The position numbers and the translations under genes were made by a program. A DNA stretch of 10,251 nt from Fidelibacterota bacterium (GTDB lineage Bacteria > Fidelibacterota > UBA2242 > JAFGTP01): NCBI GenBank assembly GCA_021735285.1, contig JAIPHI010000101.1:1-10251 (forward strand), in the 5' to 3' direction. Below, in pieces: positions 1 through 6,362 of the stretch. Positions within the stretch are counted from its first letter, which is position 1. Each line of letters begins with the position of its first letter. The notes under the pieces are model-generated. The model did no database searches. It worked only from the letters and a program-made list of their open reading frames with translations, and had not been told where the DNA came from.

Positions 1-61
1 CACTTCCTAAATCCTCTTTTTCTATCTCTTGATCTTTGAAAAATACTTTTTGGTCTGACAT
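1..61 (-). CDS. N-terminal fragment of a minus-strand gene, possibly a cupin protein
   Basis: An ATG at 61-59 opens a frame of 20 codons that runs out of the window without a stop (MSDQKVFFKDQEIEKEDLGS). A GGGAG Shine-Dalgarno-like run at 71-67 lies 5 bases upstream. An in-frame ATG at 73-71 is possible but would overlap that ribosome site, so the ATG at 61 is preferred. Only the N-terminus is visible. The pattern of a charged stretch followed by E-D-L-G resembles the start of small KdgF-like cupins, which begin just before a conserved 'DLGxGxxRK' segment. This is a weak resemblance from memory, not a domain call. It would be the gene downstream of the long gap that follows the glycosidase operon. 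Confidence 0.5.
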   Translation of the reverse strand, partial: MSDQKVFFKDQEIEKEDLGS

Positions 62-168
62 TTTTGCTCCCATTTTTTCATGAAAATCTTGATTCTAAAG
101 CAATTTTCAAATAAGTTGTTTTATAAAATAATAGATATAATTTATTACAAATACTAGGTAAATCTATT

Positions 169-201
169 TTTTCCTTCAGCCTATTGAAGGCTTCAGGAAA
201 A
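169..201. repeat. Hairpin-forming imperfect palindrome
   Basis: TTTTCCT (169-175) pairs with AGGAAAA (195-201), and AGCC (178-181) pairs with GGCT (189-192). The two stems are separated by a symmetrical TC/TC mismatch and close on a 7-base loop, TATTGAA. That gives 11 base pairs in a 33-base structure. Neither strand has a U-run right after the stem, so it does not look like an intrinsic terminator. It may be an operator or 5'-leader structure for the minus-strand gene at 1-61, or a REP-like unit. Confidence 0.45.
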
Positions 202-337
202 CCCACAACTAAGGATAGTTATGCTACATCAGACAAAACTTTTGAAAATCACTAGAACCATTGCGTATCTATTAATAGCTGATTATACTGTATTTATTGG
301 TACAGATTGTTCTACTATTACATTTATTAAGTATATA

Positions 338-472
338 TAAGTCCAATTAAAAGAGGGGAATTACTCAGTCATCCTTAACACAGTTGAGTGTAATTATGAA
401 CTTTTCTAATCCATGTTTCGACTCCTCTCAACATGAAAATTATCATAAATATACCTTTTTAAATTGGACTTA
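338..472. mobile_element. MITE-like or dispersed intergenic repeat with inverted ends
   Basis: The left end TAAGTCCAATT (338-348) is the exact inverse of the right end AATTGGACTTA (462-472). The similarity continues inward with A-runs (AAAAG on the left, CTTTTT on the right) offset by one or two bases. The 135-bp segment has no coding frame. If the outermost TA on each side is a target duplication, as for Tc1/mariner or IS630-type elements, the true ends would be AGTCC. Inside, CATGTT (412-417) and AACATG (430-435) form a hairpin around TCGACTCCTCTC. That inner segment resembles the 'TTCGACTCCGCTCA' motif that I recall as frequent in intergenic repeats of Bacteroidota-like genomes. Copy number cannot be tested here. 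Confidence 0.5.
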
Positions 473-498
473 GACAATATTGTTTATTTTAATTTAGA

Positions 499-573
499 CT
501 AACTCCTAATCATAACTACTTTTAAAATTAGTTCATGATCTGCTTCTTGGGGATTATTCATTTCGAGAATTAC
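499..573 (-). other. In-frame continuation of the DUF1579-like gene beyond its TGA
   Basis: The frame of the small upstream gene stays open for 24 codons after its TGA stop (574-576), ending at a TAG at 499-501. The translation is V-I-L-E-M-N-N-P-Q-E-A-D-H-E-L-I-L-K-V-V-M-I-R-S. It reads like the last two beta strands expected in this type of small lipocalin-like protein: alternating hydrophobic residues in VILEM and ELILKVVMI, ending close to a basic residue. It therefore looks like former or conditional coding sequence. A nonsense mutation is the simplest reading. Occasional readthrough is possible but unsupported. Confidence 0.45.
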
Positions 574-921
574 TCAATCAGGTTTAACTTGTGTGAATGT
601 TTGTACCAATAAAGTATCATGCCAATGGACAATAAGTTTATTATCATTTACGAAATTACAGGTAGCAGATAAAGACACTCCTGAATCTTCGAACCACCAA
701 TATCTATATTGTTCAATTTTTTTGTCCCACCCAAATATTCCATAAGCATTATGTTTTTCATCATTTATAAAAGAAAAGTAATCGAAAAATACAAATTTAT
801 TATTTAATTCTCTTTTAAAAACACCGGAGCCCGTGCCACTCGCTGCTGCATGAAAGTCTGATTTGGGAAGCTGATAATCCAGCTTCCATTTTCCAATAAG
901 AAAGCTAAACTTTTCCATCAT
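574..921 (-). CDS. Small DUF1579-like (lipocalin-type beta) protein, probably truncated
   Basis: The product is 115 residues, with no signal peptide or membrane segment, so it is presumably cytoplasmic. It opens with F-L-I-G-K-W-K-L-D-Y, the 'F-x-x-G-x-W' start typical of small calycin/lipocalin-like families such as DUF1579. It is rich in aromatic and beta-strand sequence, including FVFFDYFSF, GIFGWDKK and YRYWWFEDSG. Family members often run to about 140-150 residues, and this one stops at a TGA just before the expected last strands (see the entry at 499-573). The start is the first of two tandem ATGs, with a GGAGG site at 935-931, 9 bases upstream. It begins 28 bp after the GH2 gene and is probably co-transcribed with it. 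No function is known to me. The family name is a resemblance, not a search result. Confidence 0.7.
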   Translation of the reverse strand: MMEKFSFLIGKWKLDYQLPKSDFHAAASGTGSGVFKRELNNKFVFFDYFSFINDEKHNAYGIFGWDKKIEQYRYWWFEDSGVSLSATCNFVNDNKLIVHWHDTLLVQTFTQVKPD

Positions 922-949
922 TTCCTAATTCCTCCGGACTTATTCGAAG

Positions 950-3379
950 CTATTCGGTTTTAATAAGAGATTTCTGATCTTTCATATTTGGTGTAGAGGC
1001 TTCAATCTCAATTTTTCCACTTTTTAAGTCAGATTGGACTATTAACATGGCCTTACCATAAAATAGATTCACAGAACTCGACTTAAATGGGTTCATCGAT
1101 TGTGGATTTCCATTGCCGACTCCTGCTATTTTACCAGGACCATCTAGTTCAATCTTAATCTTATCATCTGCTAGAGGGCAAAGCCGACCTTCTTTGTCAA
1201 CAGCTTTAATAAGAATATATGAGAGGTCTTTTCCATCAGCATTTATAACTTTTCGATCAGGAGCCAGTTGTAAGCTATATGGTTCATCAGTAGTTTCAAT
1301 AATTTCCTCACCAATTTTAATCCCTTCTTTGTAAGCCACTGCTTTTAACTTCCCTGGCTGATAGGTAACATCTTGCCACATCAAGCGAAAGCGTTCAACA
1401 GAATTATCAGACTTCGGTTTTTTGCATTTTTTACCCAGGGACTTGCCATTCAAAAATAATTCCGCACAATCGCCATTAGTATATACAAAAACCGGCACAT
1501 TTTTACCAATTCTATTTTTCCAATTCCAATGCGGTAGAATATGAATCGTTGTCTCATCTGGTTTCCAATAGCTTTTATACAAATAATACCGGTCTTTAGG
1601 AATTCCACAAAGATCAACAATCCCAAAATACGAGCTCCTGGACGCATCTTTATCGCTCATGCCATGCTCTTTAACCCATCTGTTATCGTAGGGGGTTGGT
1701 TCTCCCAGATAATCAAAACCGGTCCAGACAAATTCTCCTGCTACATAGGGTTCCTGTTGCTGCCACATAAAATCATCATCCGATATTTCAGCCCAGGGAG
1801 GAGTATTAAGATCATAGGAACTCACCTGCAGAGATTTAGTAAAATCTGTCTTTTTATCAGGTAAAGGAAATTCATAAAAACCCCGCGTACTGACAGTAGA
1901 AGCAGATTCACTGATTATAACTGCTTTGTTGGGTTCCAGCATACGAGCAATTCTGTATCTCCTGCTATAGTTCCAGCAATGGACATCATAATATTCAAAA
2001 TGGCGGAGCCTAGCACTTTCAGGAATAGCGCAAACTAGAGTGGTCGGTCGGGTTCTATCATACTTCTCTACACAATTGAGCATAGTTCGCAGGCGATAAT
2101 AACCATTATTATGATTGGGCTCTACATCCCAAACTTCATTGCCTACACTCCAGATGAATATAGAAGGATGATTTCTATCCCGGAGAACAAAGTTTCTTAG
2201 ATTTCTATGAGCAAAATCTTCAAAATCCGTAGTATCTACAATATCCGCCTTGGCATCATACTTATCAAAAGCTTCATCAAACACCAGCATCCCCATCCGG
2301 TCACAAAGCTCTAAAATTTCCGGAGCAGGCACATTATGACTTGTTCGAATGGCATTACAGCCCATATCTTTCATAATTTGTAAGCGTCTTTCCATAGCCC
2401 GTTTATTAAATGCTGCGCCCAAAGGGCCTAGATCGTGATGAAGATTTACGCCTTTGAGCTGAATCCTTTTATCGTTCAAATAAAACCCATTATCTGCCGT
2501 AAAACGGATATCCCGCACACCAAAGTTTGTGTGATATTCATCTATCAATTTATTATCCTGATAAATTTTTGTGACCACCGTGTATAAATGAGGATTTTCC
2601 AAACTCCATAATCTGGGATCCGGAATAGTGGCTGTTACTTCGAATCTCTTTTTCCCCTGAGCAGGAATAGTTTTAGTTGTATCTATTTGTTTGATTTCAT
2701 TATTATTCTGAGTTAGAACTGTATGCCTAATATTTACTGTTTGCTCGGTTTTGTGATAATTTTTTACCCACGTAGCAATTCTTGCATCCGTATAATGGGG
2801 TTTAATAATAGGTGTGGTAATATAGGTTCCCCAAATATCAACATGAATAGGATTGACAACGATCATGCGGATCTTGCGATAGATTCCAGCTCCGGGATAC
2901 CATCTACTATCATGTTTTCTTGTATCAGCATGCACAGCAAGAATATTTTCATCATTGAAATTGATAAAATCGGTAATATCAATATAAAACGAATTATAGC
3001 CATAATCCCACTCCCCCGCCAGTTCTCCATTCACATAGATTTCAGGAAAAGCCATAATTCCATCACATAGCAAATATACTCTTTTGCCCTTATATTGCTC
3101 GTTAATTGGCAGCTTCTTTCTATACCACCCTTCACCTTTCCAGGGTAATTTGCCTGTACTACCATTACCATCAGGAATAAAGGACTCTTCAATAGCCCAA
3201 TCATGAGGTACATTTACATTCTGCCAATCTGAATCATTAAAATTTTTTCTATAAGCTTGTTCATTATGACCTCTTTGAAATTTCCAACCAGTTCGCAATT
3301 CCACTACTTCTCTTGGTAGAGCAAGAATTGAGCTCAAACAAATTATAAATACTAATAAAAAGATCATTCTGGACTTCAT
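950..3379 (-). CDS. Secreted glycoside hydrolase family 2 (beta-galactosidase type)
   Basis: An 809-residue retaining exo-glycosidase, probably hydrolysing beta-galactosides or related oligosaccharides in the periplasm or outside the cell. A Sec signal peptide spans residues 1-20 (cut near SSILA|LP). The GH2 domains follow in order: a jelly-roll sugar-binding domain (about 24-190), an Ig-like domain (195-300) and a TIM barrel (300-600). The acid/base is Glu415 in the SVGNEVWD motif, and the nucleophile is probably Glu491 in IISESAS. The barrel-end motif GEFVWTGFDYLGEP (548-561) is intact. C-terminal to the barrel are a DUF4982-like segment (about 605-695, with AELFLNGKSLG) and a GH2 C5-type domain (about 703-800). 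Length and order match common GH2 beta-galactosidases of this type. Exact substrate cannot be told; beta-glucuronidase or beta-mannosidase activity is less likely. The start has a strong GGAGGAG site (3392-3386) 6 bases upstream. It is the first gene of a two-gene unit with the DUF1579-like gene. Confidence 0.93.
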   Translation of the reverse strand: MKSRMIFLLVFIICLSSILALPREVVELRTGWKFQRGHNEQAYRKNFNDSDWQNVNVPHDWAIEESFIPDGNGSTGKLPWKGEGWYRKKLPINEQYKGKRVYLLCDGIMAFPEIYVNGELAGEWDYGYNSFYIDITDFINFNDENILAVHADTRKHDSRWYPGAGIYRKIRMIVVNPIHVDIWGTYITTPIIKPHYTDARIATWVKNYHKTEQTVNIRHTVLTQNNNEIKQIDTTKTIPAQGKKRFEVTATIPDPRLWSLENPHLYTVVTKIYQDNKLIDEYHTNFGVRDIRFTADNGFYLNDKRIQLKGVNLHHDLGPLGAAFNKRAMERRLQIMKDMGCNAIRTSHNVPAPEILELCDRMGMLVFDEAFDKYDAKADIVDTTDFEDFAHRNLRNFVLRDRNHPSIFIWSVGNEVWDVEPNHNNGYYRLRTMLNCVEKYDRTRPTTLVCAIPESARLRHFEYYDVHCWNYSRRYRIARMLEPNKAVIISESASTVSTRGFYEFPLPDKKTDFTKSLQVSSYDLNTPPWAEISDDDFMWQQQEPYVAGEFVWTGFDYLGEPTPYDNRWVKEHGMSDKDASRSSYFGIVDLCGIPKDRYYLYKSYWKPDETTIHILPHWNWKNRIGKNVPVFVYTNGDCAELFLNGKSLGKKCKKPKSDNSVERFRLMWQDVTYQPGKLKAVAYKEGIKIGEEIIETTDEPYSLQLAPDRKVINADGKDLSYILIKAVDKEGRLCPLADDKIKIELDGPGKIAGVGNGNPQSMNPFKSSSVNLFYGKAMLIVQSDLKSGKIEIEASTPNMKDQKSLIKTE

Positions 3380-3449
3380 AATTCACTCCTCCATAATTAG
3401 ATAAATTTATGCTTATTATATTATGTCCATAACTTAAGAATATACCAAT

Positions 3450-3476
3450 AATATTAGAAATATTTTAATCTAAAAT
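3450..3476. promoter_or_regulatory. Tandem AT-rich dyads upstream of the GH2 gene
   Basis: AATATT-AGA-AATATT (3450-3464) overlaps ATTTTA-ATC-TAAAAT (3462-3476), about 70-100 bases upstream of the GH2 start. On the minus strand a plausible promoter covers the same bases: TTGAAT, 18 bases, then TAATAT. Two 6-bp dyads in such A+T-rich DNA can arise by chance, so this is only a candidate operator/promoter. Confidence 0.25.
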
Positions 3477-3593
3477 TCAAAAAACATATAGAACAGCTAT
3501 ACTATTTTATGAATGAGGCTTTTCAGATTTAGAATTCATATAGAAAAATAACGCAAATAACTAAAATCAATCTATAAGTCATTGTGAATAAAT

Positions 3594-3606
3594 ATTGATC
3601 ATCAAT
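3594..3606. repeat. 13-bp perfect palindrome downstream of the MauE/DoxX gene
   Basis: ATTGAT-C-ATCAAT is a perfect dyad lying about 50 bases past the stop of the membrane-protein gene and some 215 bases upstream of the GH2 start. It is not followed by a T-run on the minus strand, so it is not a standard terminator. It shares the TTGAT/ATCAA core with the dyad at 4692-4711, so a shared regulator is conceivable. FNR sites need four central bases (TTGAT-N4-ATCAA), which do not fit here. Confidence 0.3.
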
Positions 3607-3655
3607 CTTTGTTTCATTTGTGATAGAAAAATATATTGAAATCAAATCACCAGCT

Positions 3656-4093
3656 TTATATCTTTACAGAAACCGTCCTATCATAAATTAATAGATAAAC
3701 ACATCCTCCCAACATTAACAGATCCTCGATAATTCTGCGCCAGCCCACCATCGAGGCTTCAGGATTCAAAGAAAAACAGCCACATTCTATATTCAGACCT
3801 CTTGCCATCGCACTTCCCATCAGCATTATAAAAAAGAAAGTGAATACTCCTGCTAATCCAGCAGCTGTCTCAACCCAAATCCCAAATATCAAAAAGACAC
3901 CCAGAATTAATTCCAGCCAGGGCATAATTATAGCAGCGAGATTTACTAATTCCACCGGTAAAACTTTGTAATGATAAATCACTTGCGCAAAATTTGCCGG
4001 ATTAAGAAGCTTATCAATAGAGGCATAAATAAAAATAAAGCCCAGTACTACTCTAATAACATTAAATAATATCTGTTCTTTTGTGAATTTCAT
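3656..4093 (-). CDS. MauE/DoxX-family redox-associated inner-membrane protein
   Basis: A 145-residue protein with four predicted transmembrane helices (about 8-26, 50-70, 75-95 and 121-137). This is the DoxX/MauE architecture: an N-terminal helix with F-I-Y-A-S-x-D-K-L, followed by the 'P-W-L-E-L-x-L-G' segment (58-65) typical of the family. The E-C-G-C-F motif (103-107) provides a CxC pair, Cys104 and Cys106, in the loop before the last helix. It is characteristic of the MauE-like branch, which is linked to periplasmic disulfide or thiol chemistry. MauE itself is needed for disulfide-rich methylamine dehydrogenase; the substrate here is unknown. The gene lies 20 bp downstream of the rhodanese gene on the same strand, with an AGGATAG ribosome site, so the two are very likely co-transcribed and functionally paired. 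Confidence in the family is high, in the exact role low. Confidence 0.85.
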   Translation of the reverse strand: MKFTKEQILFNVIRVVLGFIFIYASIDKLLNPANFAQVIYHYKVLPVELVNLAAIIMPWLELILGVFLIFGIWVETAAGLAGVFTFFFIMLMGSAMARGLNIECGCFSLNPEASMVGWRRIIEDLLMLGGCVYLLIYDRTVSVKI

Positions 4094-4113
4094 GATTCTA
4101 TCCTGAATTACGG

Positions 4114-4656
4114 TTATTTACTTTTTGAAATTTGATAGTCAGCTTGCTTCCATGCTTTCCAGCCACCTGAAAAGAAATAGACATTTAGGAACCCTTTATG
4201 TTCCAAAATAGTGGCTAATTCCATACTAAGAGAACAGCCCGGATCATCACAATATACAATTATTTTCTGTTGAAGGCCCAGATTTTCTAAATTAATATTT
4301 TCAGGCTTAACTTCATTCACCGGAACCGATATAGCGCCGGGAATATGGCCCTCTTTATATTTTTCGTTTGTGCGAGCGTCTATAAATACTGCTTCACCAT
4401 GATAAAAATTAGCATGCACCGCTTTTAATCTAATTTCCTCAGGAGGATGAATTTCTAAATTATTATGCTGTTCCTTATCCCGGGGTAGAAAGAGAGGAAT
4501 TTTTACTATTTCTTTATTGATTTCAACTAAACTATAATTATTGATCAGAGGAATCCCGGCAGGTGTAATAAAATTATAAATAATACCTACTATAGTGGCA
4601 CTCAAAATAATAATCAGACTTCTTACTATCATTTTTCTTATTTTTATATCTAACAT
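4114..4656 (-). CDS. Membrane-anchored rhodanese-domain sulfurtransferase
   Basis: The product is 180 residues from the chosen ATG. A basic N-terminus and one hydrophobic helix (about 10-30) anchor it in the inner membrane. A periplasmic linker and a single rhodanese domain (about 72-175) follow. Rhodanese landmarks are F-I-D-A-R (91-95), E-G-H-I-P-G-A (102-108), the active-site Cys136 in IVYC and the closing segment FFSGGWKAW (161-169). The active-site loop is CDDPGCS, so a second Cys (141) sits five residues after the catalytic one, unlike the usual CxxGxR loop. Such proteins carry persulfide sulfur or shuttle disulfides. A GTG at 4665 could add three residues, but ATG at 4656 has an AAAGGTG site 6 bases upstream and that GTG lies within it. 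It forms an operon with the downstream MauE/DoxX-like gene and is divergent from the TPR-DUF3108/TRAP operon. Confidence 0.9.
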   Translation of the reverse strand: MLDIKIRKMIVRSLIIILSATIVGIIYNFITPAGIPLINNYSLVEINKEIVKIPLFLPRDKEQHNNLEIHPPEEIRLKAVHANFYHGEAVFIDARTNEKYKEGHIPGAISVPVNEVKPENINLENLGLQQKIIVYCDDPGCSLSMELATILEHKGFLNVYFFSGGWKAWKQADYQISKSK

Positions 4657-4683
4657 TTCGAGCACCTTTATTGGATGTTCTAG

Positions 4684-4720
4684 TAATTTATTTGATTTTA
4701 CTTAAAATCAATATAAATTA
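4684..4720. promoter_or_regulatory. 37-bp near-perfect dyad in the divergent promoter region
   Basis: The core is TTGATTTTA (4692-4700), CT, TAAAATCAA (4703-4711), with perfect 9-bp arms. The symmetry resumes with TAATTTA (4684-4690) and TAAATTA (4714-4720), offset by a one-base spacer on the left and two bases on the right. In total 16 bases pair per arm. It lies 28-64 bases upstream of the rhodanese start and 123-159 upstream of the TPR-DUF3108 start. That position suits an operator for a dimeric regulator controlling one or both divergent operons. As RNA it would also be a strong hairpin in either leader. Confidence 0.5.
4692..4719 (+). promoter_or_regulatory. Candidate sigma70-type promoter for the TPR/TRAP operon
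   Basis: TTGATT (4692-4697) and TAAATT (4714-4719) are separated by 16 bases and lie about 125 bases upstream of the first plus-strand gene. Both boxes fall inside the large dyad, so a protein bound there would block this promoter. Because of the symmetry, the minus strand carries TTGATT (4711-4706) and TAAATT at similar but closer spacing (15 bases), facing the rhodanese gene. The base composition makes promoter calls weak. Confidence 0.3.
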
Positions 4721-4747
4721 ATTAAAGAAAAATGGTTATTTCATGCA

Positions 4748-4762
4748 AATGATCTGATCATT
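4748..4762. promoter_or_regulatory. 15-bp perfect palindrome upstream of the TPR-DUF3108 gene
   Basis: AATGATC-T-GATCATT is a perfect dyad around one central base, 81-95 bases upstream of the plus-strand gene. It contains two GATC sites, which would be Dam targets if the host has that methylase. A second operator for the divergent region is plausible. No regulator gene is visible in the window. Confidence 0.35.
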
Positions 4763-4842
4763 AAATACCTTTACTAATAATGAAAATTTCACATCTCCAG
4801 TAATAAGGAAATATTAGCTATTTAAAAGGGTAAAAGTTTACC

Positions 4843-6354
4843 ATGGAAGCTCGAAATTGCCAGGCCAAAAATAGAATTATTATTGGTCAAATCATAATGA
4901 TACTGGTTCTGATTTTTATTACACCTCCAATTCAAGCTACAATTGTTGATACTCCATTATCAAAACTTACCCAGGCTGAAAAATTTTTCCTGCTTGGCAA
5001 GTATAAACAAAGTATAGATGTTTATAAGAATTATATCTATAGTTCTCAAAATAAAGAGGTTCTTACTTATAATATCGGTTATATTTCTTATTTACAGGAT
5101 AACATTGATTCTGCTGAACATTATTGTGATCAGGCTTTACACCATAATCCTGACTATGGACCGGCTCTACTTTTAAAAGGATTAATCGCTCAAAAATTCA
5201 GTAAACCAAAATCAAAAGATTACTTTGAAGAATCAATCAAGCATCATCCTGAGGTAGAGTTACCTTTATTTTATTTAGGAAAATACTATTACGAGAATGG
5301 CGAATTTGATCAGGCTTATAAATATTTAAATAGGGCTATTAATACTAACGATAAATTTTCTTCTCCCTATTCCCTCCTCGGTAAAGCCCTTTCCAAAATG
5401 GGTAACAATCAAAAAGCTATTGACAAACTGGAAAATGGGCTGGAAGTATCTTATGATGCTAAAATACTAGCAACATTGATTGAATTATATCAGGAAACCA
5501 GTCAAATTCAAAAAGCCAAAAAATATAGTGGCTTATTCAAATTTTTATTCCCAGCTCACCCCTTAGTTGATCAATTAATAAAAAAATATCCTGAATCCAA
5601 TTTCAAAATGGGTTTCGAGAAACTACCTGAACGAGACATAAGCTCCAATGATTTTCTTCCGGTTGGAGAAAAACGAATGTATAATGTTTCCCTTGGCCCC
5701 CTTAAAGTAGGGGAATTGTACACTGCTATTCAAGATTCTCTTGTATTCAATGATAAAGAGGTTTACCAGGTCAGATTCAGTCTCGATTCTAATCCTGATC
5801 TGGCTTTTGCAGCTGTTCTTCATAGTGACTATATTTCCTATATTGATAAATATACAAAACAGGTAGAACTGCATTATCTGCATACTTACGAGGATGATAA
5901 GATCTGGGATAAAATTTATGAGTTTGATCGGGATAAACATAAATTCCTCTGTCGAACAGTCCATGAAAACGGCCATATTGATATTATTGAAAAATATCTT
6001 CCACAAAATGCTATTGATGGTACTTCTATTTTATTTTATGCCCGTCAGGTGGTCAGAGAAAAGCGTTCAGAAAGAGTAATGACAATCATAGATGAAAACT
6101 TTGTTATCTCTGATATCAATTTTCCCGATAAGAAAGAGGTCGTCAAAGTAAGAGAAAAAGAAGAAGAGTGTATAATGATCAGCGGCACTAATCACTATAA
6201 AGGGATTGTAGGATTTACCGGCGATTTTCGAGGTTGGTTTCGTGACAATGAAACATTGCTTCCGGTAACATCGGATTTTAAGATCTGGGTAGGCAGAATA
6301 AAGGTTACCATGGCCTCGGAAGAAGAGCAGAAACTCCACAAATATGCAAGATAG
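4843..6354 (+). CDS. Secreted TPR protein with C-terminal DUF3108 domain
   Basis: A 503-residue envelope protein. An N-terminal signal segment is visible: basic residues to about 11, a hydrophobic core (12-27), and a likely cleavage after PPIQA (residue 32). Residues 43-236 form helical TPR repeats; the clearest units are 138-169 and 172-202, with the Y-x-x-x-G and A-x-x-x-L patterns. From about 270 to 500 lies a DUF3108-like beta domain, with G-E-K-R-M-Y-N-V near its start, LGPLKVGEL (284-292) and the characteristic end around R-D-N-E-T-L-L-P-V and IWVGRIKV (467-488). DUF3108 proteins are periplasmic or outer-membrane-facing and of unknown biochemical role. The gene leads the TRAP operon and ends 8 bp before the tatT-like gene, so the products are probably made together. 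The ribosome site is weak (AAAGGG, 13 bases before ATG). I infer a scaffold or envelope-binding role, without direct evidence. Confidence 0.85.
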   Translation: MEARNCQAKNRIIIGQIIMILVLIFITPPIQATIVDTPLSKLTQAEKFFLLGKYKQSIDVYKNYIYSSQNKEVLTYNIGYISYLQDNIDSAEHYCDQALHHNPDYGPALLLKGLIAQKFSKPKSKDYFEESIKHHPEVELPLFYLGKYYYENGEFDQAYKYLNRAINTNDKFSSPYSLLGKALSKMGNNQKAIDKLENGLEVSYDAKILATLIELYQETSQIQKAKKYSGLFKFLFPAHPLVDQLIKKYPESNFKMGFEKLPERDISSNDFLPVGEKRMYNVSLGPLKVGELYTAIQDSLVFNDKEVYQVRFSLDSNPDLAFAAVLHSDYISYIDKYTKQVELHYLHTYEDDKIWDKIYEFDRDKHKFLCRTVHENGHIDIIEKYLPQNAIDGTSILFYARQVVREKRSERVMTIIDENFVISDINFPDKKEVVKVREKEEECIMISGTNHYKGIVGFTGDFRGWFRDNETLLPVTSDFKIWVGRIKVTMASEEEQKLHKYAR

Positions 6355-6362
6355 AGATAAGC

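Larger units (their letters stand above)
62..498. other. Intergenic region with a hairpin palindrome and a MITE-like element
   Basis: No convincing coding frame lies between the minus-strand gene that leaves the window at the left and the DUF1579-like gene. The region is very A+T rich. It contains 7-bp inverted arms TGAAAAT (81-87) and ATTTTCA (103-109) just upstream of the left gene, a larger hairpin at 169-201, and an element bounded by inverted repeats at 338-472. I see no clear rho-independent terminator with a U-tail for the glycosidase operon. The promoter of the left-hand gene must lie here, but no -35/-10 pair stands out from the A+T background. Confidence 0.6.

Noticed and set aside
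411..435. tRNA-like T-arm (GTTTCGACTCC)
   Set aside because: The flanking bases do not form a 5-bp T stem, and there is no acceptor, D or anticodon arm upstream. It fits an internal hairpin of the repeat element instead.
574..576. TGA recoded genome-wide (as Gly or Trp)
   Set aside because: About 2,700 codons of convincing genes in the window contain no in-frame TGA and use TGG and GGN normally, so the standard code applies.
540..580. Selenocysteine at the in-frame TGA
   Set aside because: I see no stem-loop right after the TGA that resembles a bacterial SECIS, and this kind of protein has no redox Cys expected at that position.
1113..1334. Plus-strand open frame opposite the GH2 gene
   Set aside because: It lies antisense to conserved GH2 C-terminal domains, has no ribosome site or recognisable domain, and is best explained as a shadow frame. 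The same holds for the other open frames opposite or inside the genes, such as 1541-1864, 2723-3070, 5623-6006 and 6892-7113.
3594..3606. FNR or CRP site
   Set aside because: The half sites TTGAT/ATCAA are separated by one base, not the four needed for FNR. The CRP consensus is absent.
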